Part shown: positions 1 to 5,937 of the stretch, in pieces
Numbering within the stretch: the first letter of the stretch is position 1
How the letters are laid out: each line of letters opens with the position of its first letter
Assembly (NCBI GenBank): GCA_964555565.1
Contig: CAZKTF010000197.1
Location: 1 to 7,042, forward strand
Length of the DNA: 7,042 nt
Reading direction: 5' to 3'
Source: CAZKTF01 sp964555565
Lineage (GTDB): Bacteria; Planctomycetota; JAJSAM01; JAKLKS01
Notes under the pieces: generated by a model
The model's input: the letters and a program-made list of their open reading frames with translations, nothing else
Database searches by the model: none
Told to the model about the DNA's origin: nothing
Position numbers and translations under genes: made by a program

Positions 1-555
1 CCAGCCCGCGGTGGCCTCGACGTCCACGCGCAGGACCGCGGCCTCCCGCCGCGCGAAGCCTTCGAGCGCCGCCACCGAGGGGCGGACCGCCGCTCCCGCG
101 CCGCCCGGCGCGCCGGGCCCCGGCACGAGACCCGCCGTGGTCACCCCGGCCTCGGTCGCCGCGCGGAGCACGGGGTGGAACGGGTTCCACTCCTCGGCCA
201 CGCTCTCCTGCGGCGTGGCGGTCCCGGGTCCCCCCTGCGCGGGCGGGAGGCCGAGACGGCAGGCCGCGATCACGATCCCCGGGAGGACGGTCCCGCCGCC
301 GCCGTCCACGACCGCCGCCCCCGCGGGGATCGCGACCTTCCCCTCCTCGCCGACGGCCTCGATCCGGCCGCCGCGGACGACGAGGACGCCGCGCTCGATC
401 GCGGTCCCGTCGCCGACCTCGATCCGCGCGTTGCGGAGCGCGAAGACCTCCGGGGGGGTCCCCTCGTCCGACGCCCCCGCGGGCGCCACGCCGCAGGCGA
501 GGGCCAGCGCGAGGACGGCGTGGACACGGAGACCCGGGGTGGACGGTGCGCGCAT
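1..555 (-). CDS. Gene E: secreted amidohydrolase-like protein, degenerate, N-terminal part (3' end outside window)
   Basis: The frame is open from ATG 555 to the window edge, 185 residues. The start is supported by TGATG overlap with the gene D stop, by GGGAGG 8 bases upstream, and by a Sec signal peptide (MRAPSTPGLRVHAVLALALA, likely cleavage after APAGA, about residue 28). The mature part begins like its neighbours: NARIEVGDGTAIERG, VLVVRGGRIEAVGEEG (57-72) and LPGIVIAACRLGLPP (91-105). It goes on with EAGVTTAGLVPGPG (136-149) and PGGAGAAVRPS (150-160). The HxH site is replaced: the position aligned to HSRLGL in C2 reads ACRLGL, so neither His remains. The remaining ligands lie outside the window. 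It is probably another pseudoenzyme paralogue of the array and the next gene of the same transcript. Confident of the family from the N-terminal pattern; total length and C-terminal content unknown. Confidence 0.85.
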   Translation of the reverse strand, partial: MRAPSTPGLRVHAVLALALACGVAPAGASDEGTPPEVFALRNARIEVGDGTAIERGVLVVRGGRIEAVGEEGKVAIPAGAAVVDGGGGTVLPGIVIAACRLGLPPAQGGPGTATPQESVAEEWNPFHPVLRAATEAGVTTAGLVPGPGAPGGAGAAVRPSVAALEGFARREAAVLRVDVEATAGW

Positions 556-1823
556 CAGAAGCGCCTCCCGTCCCGCGCCGGGTCGAAGGCCACCTTCCCG
601 TAGACCCAGACCATGAGCGCGGGGTGGCGCAGGTCGAAGGGGTCGCCGGCGAACTCCGAGAAGTCCGCGTCCTTGCCCGCCTCGATGGAGCCCACGCGGT
701 CGGCGATCCCGATCTGGCGCGCGGGGACCATGGTCACCGAGGGGAGCGCGTTCTCCTGCGGCATCCCGTAGCGCACGGCCATGGCCACCTGCGTGAGCAG
801 CTCCTCCTGCGGGATGACCGGCGCGTCGGTGTTGATGGAGAGGTCGCGGCACCCCCGCTCCCAGAGCTCCGCGGCCTGGCCGTGCACGTGCCCGGTCTCG
901 GGGTCGTACCAGTAGATGCGGGGCCCCGAGTTGAGCTTCATCCCGCGCTCGATGAGCGGCCCCGCCCCCTTGAAGGCGAGGAAGTCGGCGTGGGTGATGA
1001 TGACGTCGAGCCCCATCTCGTCCCGGAGGATCCGCATGGAGGCCTGGACCCCCTGCGGGTGCGCGGTGTGGACGATGACCGGGACCGTGCGAGCGAACAG
1101 GAGCCGGAAGTTCTCCTTCCTCGGGTCCAGCCGCGGCTTCGCCTTGGTGCGCCCCGCCTCGAACTCCTCCCAGGCCTTCGCGTAGGCCCGGCCGTCCTCG
1201 AGCATGTTCCGGATGACCCAGTTCATCCCCATGCGGCCCGAGCCCAGGTCCTCGCCCCGCTCCGGGTTCCCGAGCTGGGCGATCTTGAGCGCCCCGGGGA
1301 ACCGGACCACGCACTCCTCGACGGTCCGCCCCCAGGTCTTCATGAGGGTCCCCCAGCCCCCCACGTTCGTCCCGGAGCCGGGGATGAAGTTCACCGTCGT
1401 GACCCCGCCCGCGCGGGCGTCCTTGAGCGCGTCGTTGTCGGGCGAGATGTTGTCCAGCGTGCGCAGGTCGAAGTTCGCCTGGTACGTCATGTCGTTGATG
1501 TCGCCCCCCCCGATGTGGCAGTGCAGCTCCACGAAGCCGGGGACGATCCAGTGCGGGCGCCGGTCGAGGAGCGGGACCCCCTGGGGGACGCGGGCCGGGT
1601 CGAAGGTCCCCACCCACTCGAACTTCCCGTCCTTCACGAGGACGAGGCCGTCGTCCACCACGCCCGCGGGACCGCCGGTGAGGACCTTCCCCGCACGGAC
1701 GGCGAACCGCGGCGGGTCCGCGGGGGGGGCGGGCTTCTTCTCCTCGTCCGCCCGCGCCGTCGCGAGCGCCAGGAGCGCGACCAGCGCGAGGGCGGCGGAT
1801 CCGTTCGGGCGCACGGCTCTCAC
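555..1823 (-). CDS. Gene D: secreted amidohydrolase with intact metal-binding site
   Basis: A 422-residue protein, normal single-module length. GTG 1823 overlaps the TGA of C (GTGA) and gives a good Sec signal peptide, MRAVRPNGSAALALVALLAL, with likely cleavage after ATARA (about 25). A weak GAGG lies 4 bases upstream. It is the only module here with a full ligand set: His101 and His103 in VELHCHIGG (beta-1 HxH), Lys180 in GALKIAQ (possible carboxylated lysine), His252 in PVIVHTAH, His278 in VIITHAD and Asp333 in SINTDAP. The scaffold motifs GGVTTVNFIPGSGTNVGG and DRVGSIEAGKDADF are present. It should bind one or two metal ions, typically zinc, and hydrolyse an amide, cyclic amide or peptide-like bond outside the cytoplasm; the substrate is not deducible. 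Odd point: the usual DADLVxxxGDPF reads DADFSEFAGDPF. As the intact member of the array it is the probable catalytic partner of the others (inference). Confidence 0.92.
   Translation of the reverse strand: MRAVRPNGSAALALVALLALATARADEEKKPAPPADPPRFAVRAGKVLTGGPAGVVDDGLVLVKDGKFEWVGTFDPARVPQGVPLLDRRPHWIVPGFVELHCHIGGGDINDMTYQANFDLRTLDNISPDNDALKDARAGGVTTVNFIPGSGTNVGGWGTLMKTWGRTVEECVVRFPGALKIAQLGNPERGEDLGSGRMGMNWVIRNMLEDGRAYAKAWEEFEAGRTKAKPRLDPRKENFRLLFARTVPVIVHTAHPQGVQASMRILRDEMGLDVIITHADFLAFKGAGPLIERGMKLNSGPRIYWYDPETGHVHGQAAELWERGCRDLSINTDAPVIPQEELLTQVAMAVRYGMPQENALPSVTMVPARQIGIADRVGSIEAGKDADFSEFAGDPFDLRHPALMVWVYGKVAFDPARDGRRF
564..569 (-). promoter_or_regulatory. Shine-Dalgarno of gene E
   Basis: GGGAGG on the minus strand, 8 bases before ATG 555 and inside the last codons of gene D. 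It supports an independent but coupled start for gene E. Confidence 0.75.
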
Positions 1824-4486
1824 CGGGCCTCGTAGACAACCTTGCCGCCGACGTACACCGCGCGGACGCGCGTCGAGGCGAGGAACGGGTCCCCGCTGAA
1901 GAGCACCAGGTCCGCGTCCTTCCCGGGCTCCAGCGATCCGACGCGGTCGTCCACGCCGAGGAGCCGCGCCGCGTCCAGCGTGAGGGCCCGGACGGCAGCC
2001 GAGGGGCCGAGGCCGTAGCGCACGGAGTAGGCCGCCAGAAGCGCGAGCTCCCGCGACCCGGAGGCCGCGTCGCTCGCGAAGCCGAAGGGGACCCCCTCGC
2101 GCGCCAGCTCGCGGGGGGCGTTGCGCGGCTTCCCGTCCACGGTGAACAGGATTCGCGGGCCGAGGAGGACCCCCACGCCGGCCTTCTTCAGCGCCGCGCC
2201 CACGCGCCAGGTCTCGTCTCCCTGGACGAGGACGAGAGGGAGGCCCGCCTCCTCCTTGAAGACCTTCACGGCGCCGAGCGCCTCGGCGGCCGTCACCACG
2301 CGCGCGAATACCGTGCCCTTCTTGCGGAACAGGTCCCGGAACGGGTCCAGGCTCGGGTCCGGCGGCGGCTTCTCCGGCTCCTTCGGCTCCTCGGGCTTCT
2401 TCGGCTCCTCGGGCTTCTTCGCCTCGTCCGGCTTCTTCTCCTCCGGCTTCTTCCCATCCTCCGGCTTCTTCTCTTCCGGCTTCTTCTCGTCGGGTTTCTT
2501 CGCCTCCTCCTTCTTCTCCGTCCCCGTTTCCTTGCCCGTTCCCGTTCCCGTGCCCGTGCCCGTCTTCTCGTCCTTCTTGCCGGCCTCCTTCTCCCGCTTC
2601 TCCTTCTCCTTCATCGCGGCGTCGTAGTCCCGCTTCGCCTTCTCGTACTTCTCCCAGCGCTCGTGGTGTTCGCGCGCCCGCTTCACGGTGTCCCGCATCC
2701 CCTGGAGGGCCGCAGGCAGGTCCCCCGATCGCGCCAGCGAGACCTCGATCCCGGCGACGTCCCGCAGCGTGCGGGCCTCCAGGGTCCCGCCCGCGGTCTT
2801 CACCACGGTCGCCGTCCCCGCCACGGGACCGGGGCCGCCGGGCGCGACGAGCGCCGTCGTGACCCCGCCCTCGAGCGCGGCCGCGAAGGAGGGGTCGTCG
2901 GCGACGAGCGCCTGGGACACGGAGACCGCCGTCGTCAGGTTCCCCGCGCCGCTCCCCTTCGCCGGCGCCCGGAGGCCGAGGCGGCTGTGCCCGTCCACGA
3001 GGCCCGGGAGGACGACGCCGTCGGGCCGCTCGACGATGACGGCCCCGGGAGGGACCCCCACGTCGCGCCCGACCTCCACGACCTTCCCCTCCTCGATCAC
3101 CACGGCCCCGGGCGCGAAGACCTCGCCGGTGCCGGTGTGGACCGCGGCGGCGCGCAGGACGAGGACGCCGCGCGCGGGCTCCCTCCGGAAGGCCACGACC
3201 CCGTCCACGACCGTGAGGAGCGTCGTCGAGCGCACGTCGAAGGGGTCTCCCGAGAGGGCCACCAGGTCGGCGTCCTTCCCCGGCACGAGGCTCCCGACGC
3301 GGTCCTCCACGCCGAGGACCCGCGCCGCGTCCAGCGTGACGGCCCGCAGCGCGGCCTCCGGCGCCAGCCCGGCCCGGGCGTGGGCCGCGGCCACGAGCAG
3401 GAGGTCGGGCAGCGCCGCGTCCTGGGCGCCGATCGCGAAGAGGACGGAGCGGGAGGCGAGGGCCGCGGGGTTGTTCATGGCGGCCGCGCGGCGATCCGCG
3501 TCGTCCGGGTCGTCCCCGGGGTCGATCCGTCCCGGCACCCAGGGGGACTCCAGCGCCACGGGGACCTTGGCCTCGGCGATGGCGTCGGCCAGGAGGTGGG
3601 CGTCCCGCGCCCCCCCGAGGACGAGCCGCACGCCCGTCTCCCGCGCGAGGTCGAGCGCCGCGCGGATGTCGGCGGCCTCGACCGCCTGCACGCGGAAGGG
3701 GACCTTCCCCTCGGCCGCGTCGGCCAGCGCGTCGAGCCCCGGGTCGCCGGGGGCCGCGCCCGCGGCCCGCGCCTTCGCGCGCTCGCGCCCCTTCTCCAGG
3801 GCCTCGCGGAGCATCGCCACCCCGGCCATGCGCGTGGCCGGCGACTGGGGGTGGACGGGGACCAGGGGGTGGGTGATCGGGTCCGGCGGCACCGGGGCCT
3901 CGAAGAGGCCGGGGGGGTTCCGCGCCGGGTCGCCGATGGCGCCGAAGAGGCCCGCCGCGGCGCGCAGCGTCCGCGCCTCGGGCGAGGCCCCCGCGAGCTT
4001 CACCACGGCCCCCTGCCCCCCGATGACCCGCCGGCGCGGCGCGTCCAGGTACGCGGTCGTCACACCGCCGGCCAGCGCCGCGCGCTGCGGGCGGAACCAG
4101 TCGAAGCCGTCCACGGCGCGCACGGCCGGGGCCACGCTCTCCGGCCCGCCCGCGCCGGGGGCGGCCAGCCCCGAGGAGACGGCGACGAGGCCGGGCATGA
4201 GCACCGCGTGGGGCCCGAGGTCCACGACCTCGGCGTCCTCCGCGCGGACCTGCGCCGCGGGGCCCACGGCCTCGATCTTCCCGCCCCGGCAGAGGACCGC
4301 TCCCTGGCGGATGGGCGGCCCCTCCACCGGGAGCACGGTCCCGGCCCGGACGAGGAGCGGCTTCCCCTCCTCCGCGCCCCGGGCGGGCGCCGGCGCCCCG
4401 CCTCCCGCGACGAGGACCACGGCGAAGGGGATCCAGGAGAGGCTTCTACCACGGAGGACACCGAGGACACGGAGGACACGGAGCAC
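1820..4486 (-). CDS. Gene C: secreted double-module amidohydrolase fusion with Lys/Glu/Pro linker, degenerate metal sites
   Basis: An 888-residue protein with two complete amidohydrolase modules, C1 (about 42-435) and C2 (about 438-888). The start is uncertain. GTG 4486 gives Arg-rich MLRVLRVLGVLRGRSL, then hydrophobic SWIPFAVVLVAGGG and a plausible cleavage after ARGA (about 38), but no Shine-Dalgarno is seen. GTG 4420 is in frame but would leave a poor signal peptide. C1 has MPGLVAVSSG where LPGLVDxHxH is expected, LFGAIG without the beta-4 Lys, RVQAVEAADI and VLGGARDAH without His, and FAIGAQDA without Asp. C2 has LPGLVDGHSRLG (His500 kept, second His is Arg502), no beta-4 Lys, VLVQGDET at beta-6, but Asp806 in ASDA. 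Both modules end in LTLDAAR-LGV-DRVGSL-PGKDADLV. C2 is split by a charged helix plus Lys/Glu/Pro-rich linker (about 604-708). Its TGA overlaps the GTG of D. Probably a periplasmic pseudoenzyme or scaffold. Family certain, function unknown. Confidence 0.87.
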   Translation of the reverse strand: MLRVLRVLGVLRGRSLSWIPFAVVLVAGGGAPAPARGAEEGKPLLVRAGTVLPVEGPPIRQGAVLCRGGKIEAVGPAAQVRAEDAEVVDLGPHAVLMPGLVAVSSGLAAPGAGGPESVAPAVRAVDGFDWFRPQRAALAGGVTTAYLDAPRRRVIGGQGAVVKLAGASPEARTLRAAAGLFGAIGDPARNPPGLFEAPVPPDPITHPLVPVHPQSPATRMAGVAMLREALEKGRERAKARAAGAAPGDPGLDALADAAEGKVPFRVQAVEAADIRAALDLARETGVRLVLGGARDAHLLADAIAEAKVPVALESPWVPGRIDPGDDPDDADRRAAAMNNPAALASRSVLFAIGAQDAALPDLLLVAAAHARAGLAPEAALRAVTLDAARVLGVEDRVGSLVPGKDADLVALSGDPFDVRSTTLLTVVDGVVAFRREPARGVLVLRAAAVHTGTGEVFAPGAVVIEEGKVVEVGRDVGVPPGAVIVERPDGVVLPGLVDGHSRLGLRAPAKGSGAGNLTTAVSVSQALVADDPSFAAALEGGVTTALVAPGGPGPVAGTATVVKTAGGTLEARTLRDVAGIEVSLARSGDLPAALQGMRDTVKRAREHHERWEKYEKAKRDYDAAMKEKEKREKEAGKKDEKTGTGTGTGTGKETGTEKKEEAKKPDEKKPEEKKPEDGKKPEEKKPDEAKKPEEPKKPEEPKEPEKPPPDPSLDPFRDLFRKKGTVFARVVTAAEALGAVKVFKEEAGLPLVLVQGDETWRVGAALKKAGVGVLLGPRILFTVDGKPRNAPRELAREGVPFGFASDAASGSRELALLAAYSVRYGLGPSAAVRALTLDAARLLGVDDRVGSLEPGKDADLVLFSGDPFLASTRVRAVYVGGKVVYEAR
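1905..2004 (-). repeat. Internal direct repeat, copy in module C2
   Basis: This 100-base stretch matches 3261-3360 at roughly 82 of 100 positions without gaps by my alignment. It encodes the C-terminal LTLDAARLLGVDDRVGSL-PGKDADLV segment of module C2, the mark of an in-frame module duplication or of strong constraint on this segment. Confidence 0.75.
2363..2620 (-). repeat. Low-complexity coding repeat: Lys/Glu/Pro-rich linker in gene C
   Basis: These bases encode about residues 623-708 of gene C. They hold a KEKEKREKE-type stretch, a GTGTGTGTG run (from CCCGTG/CCCGTT repeats), then reiterated KKPEE/KKPDE/EPKKPEEPK units. On the plus strand this appears as repeated GGCTTCTTC-like units. It is preceded by a predicted helix rich in Glu/Lys/Arg (about 600-622). 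It sits inside module C2, between the expected beta-4 and beta-5 strands, rather than between modules. Such a segment is likely flexible, highly charged and prone to length change by slippage. Confidence 0.85.
3261..3360 (-). repeat. Internal direct repeat, copy in module C1
   Basis: Partner of the 1905-2004 copy; it encodes VTLDAARVLGVEDRVGSL-PGKDADLV at the end of module C1. The spacing of 1356 bases equals 452 codons, roughly one module plus the linker. Confidence 0.75.
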
Positions 4487-4620
4487 GCCCCGGACGACGA
4501 CGAGGGGAAGGGGGAACGACCGTGGCGAGGATCTTCCGTTCGAGAGCCGTTGCCTCCCCCCCTTCCGCCTGCCGTTCTCGGTGCCCTCCGTGCTCTCCGT
4601 GTCCTCCGTGGTGGAAGCCT
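4440..4620. repeat. Imperfect palindromic intergenic element made of 9-base 'ACGGAGGAC' units
   Basis: Two 48-base arms, 4440-4487 and 4573-4620, are inverted copies matching at 41 of 48 positions by my alignment. Each arm starts with AGGCTTCYACCACGGAGGA and continues as a 9-base-period run of ACGGAGGAC-like units. The 85-base interior holds a second perfect 9-base pairing (GGAAGGGGG at 4506-4514 with its complement at 4558-4566), so the whole could fold into one long bulged hairpin. Several arm differences would still pair as G-U in RNA. It fills most of the gap between genes B and C, and its left arm reaches into the start of C. There is no transposase and no clear target duplication. Similar CCACGGAG-type repeats are, from memory, common between genes in environmental bacteria. 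It might act as a terminator/attenuator or mRNA stabiliser, but it has no T-tract, so classical intrinsic termination is not supported. Confidence 0.85.
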
Positions 4621-4644
4621 TTCCGTGGCGGATCGCCGGCGCCC

Positions 4645-5937
4645 TCACCGCGGCTCCCCCGCGGGGACGGTGGGCTCCCCGTGCTCGCCCTTCAGCAGCC
4701 GCTGGACCTTGCGGTCCTTCGAGCGCTCGTACACGACCTTCCCCTCGAGCACCACCGTGTCCACCCAGGTGGCGGAGGAGAGCGGGTCCCCGGTGAGGAG
4801 GAGCACGTTCGCGTCCTTCCCCTTCTCGAGCGTCCCCACCCGGTCCGCCACGCCGAGGAACCGCGCGGCGTTGAGGGTGACGGCGCGGAGGGCCTCCTCG
4901 CGCGGGACCCCCTGCCGGACCGCGACGGCCGCCTGGTGCCACAGGTAGCGCGTGGGCCAGGTCCCCTCGTCGGAGGTGAGCGCGAAGCGCACCCCCGCCC
5001 GGTGGAGGATCCCGGCCACCTCGCGGACCGTCTCCTCGTCGGTGTCCTCGTCCCGGTCCACGACCTCCAGTTCCGGGTCCAGGGCGAAGAGGACGGCGTC
5101 CGGATCGACCTTCGCGGCCGCGTCCTGGCGGGCCCGCAGCAGGTCCGCCGCGCGCCAGGCGTCCGACCCGAGGACGAAGGAGGCCTTGAGGCGGAACGAG
5201 TCCACCAGGTCGAAGGCGTGGGGCACGTCGAGGGCCCGTCCGGCGTAGAGGACCGCGGGGAACCGCCCGCGCAGGAGGTCCTGGAGCGCGTCCCGTCGCG
5301 GGTCCTCCGCCTCGGCCTCGGCGCCGGGCGCCGCCGCGGCCTCGGCCCGCCGCTTCGTCGCCTTCTCCGCCGCGTCGGCCGCGTCGCGGAGCGCCTTGCG
5401 GACGGAGGCGTACTGCCCCGCGCGCGTCGTGTCCCGCCGCGGCTCCAGCGAGATCTTCAGCCCCGCCGCGCGCCTGAGGAGCATCTCCTCCACGGTGCGC
5501 CCGTGGGGGCGCACGACGATCCCCTGGCCGCCCACCTGCGTGTCGTTGCCGGGGATGACCAGGAGGGTCGTCACCCCCTCGCGGAGCTGGTCCTCGATGG
5601 CCGGGGACTCCGGGTCGAGCGCGTCGAGCGCCGAGACGAAGGGCACCACGGCGACCGCCTCGTTCGGGCGGTCGAGGCCGGCCTGCGAGTGGGCCTCGAC
5701 GAACCCCGGGCAGGCCCACATCCCGCGCGCGTCGATCACGCGGGCGAGCGGCGGGACCTCCACCTTCCCGACCGCCTCGATCTTCCCGTCGCGCACGAGG
5801 ATCACCCCGTCGTCCACCGGGGGACCGGACACGGGGACGATCCGCTTCACCCGGATCGCGAGGACCTCGTCCCCCGCCGTCGCCGCCCCCGGGAGGAGCG
5901 CCGCCATGATCGCCGCCGCCGCCGCCGCGTGTCTCAC
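4645..5937 (-). CDS. Gene B: secreted imidazolonepropionase-like amidohydrolase, partly degenerate metal site
   Basis: A 430-residue protein, close to normal length for a single amidohydrolase module. The GTG at 5937 is chosen because it overlaps the TGA of gene A (GTGA), lies 6 bases after GGAGGT, and yields a clean Sec signal peptide: MRHAAAAAAIMAALLPGAATAG with likely cleavage near residue 21. The in-frame ATG ten codons later would remove most of it. Scaffold: DDGVILVRDGKIEAVG (42-57), CPGFVEAHSQAG (76-87), EGVTTLLVIPG (120-130), GLKISL (159-164), and LNAARFLGVADRVGTL followed by KGKDANVLLLTGDP. HxH has become HSQ (His83 kept, second His is Gln85). The beta-5 and beta-6 His are absent (VLYAGR, SFVLGSD), while Lys161 and the beta-8 Asp323 (LTSDE) remain. 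Residues 180-215 are Ala/Glu/Arg-rich, a likely helical insertion. It is presumably periplasmic. Hydrolytic activity is doubtful and the substrate unknown. Confidence 0.9.
   Translation of the reverse strand: MRHAAAAAAIMAALLPGAATAGDEVLAIRVKRIVPVSGPPVDDGVILVRDGKIEAVGKVEVPPLARVIDARGMWACPGFVEAHSQAGLDRPNEAVAVVPFVSALDALDPESPAIEDQLREGVTTLLVIPGNDTQVGGQGIVVRPHGRTVEEMLLRRAAGLKISLEPRRDTTRAGQYASVRKALRDAADAAEKATKRRAEAAAAPGAEAEAEDPRRDALQDLLRGRFPAVLYAGRALDVPHAFDLVDSFRLKASFVLGSDAWRAADLLRARQDAAAKVDPDAVLFALDPELEVVDRDEDTDEETVREVAGILHRAGVRFALTSDEGTWPTRYLWHQAAVAVRQGVPREEALRAVTLNAARFLGVADRVGTLEKGKDANVLLLTGDPLSSATWVDTVVLEGKVVYERSKDRKVQRLLKGEHGEPTVPAGEPR

Noticed and set aside
484..510. Lipoprotein signal (Cys21) in gene E
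   Set aside because: The residues before the Cys (Ala-Leu-Ala) do not match the usual Leu-Ala/Ser-Gly/Ala-Cys lipobox, while APAGA followed by Ser-Asp is a good ordinary signal peptidase site.
4440..4620. CRISPR array or intrinsic terminator at the CCACGGAGGACACGG repeats
   Set aside because: The units are contiguous 9-base copies with no spacers, arranged as two inverted arms. There is no T-tract after the hairpin on either strand.
4487..4644. Promoter for gene C in the B/C gap
   Set aside because: No convincing -10 or -35 pair was found by eye; the gap is almost wholly accounted for by the palindrome.
2663..4948. Very long open frame on the plus strand (also 4522-6288 and 546-1835)
   Set aside because: Their translations are Arg/Pro/Gly/His-rich low-complexity with no recognisable domain. 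They lie exactly antisense to genes whose proteins match a family throughout, as expected from codon bias at this GC content.
4487..5719. Extension of gene C upstream to about 5719 in the same frame
   Set aside because: That part is antisense-free but out of frame with gene B, which is well supported there. The extra translation is Arg/Gly-rich, has no domain, and runs across the palindromic repeat.
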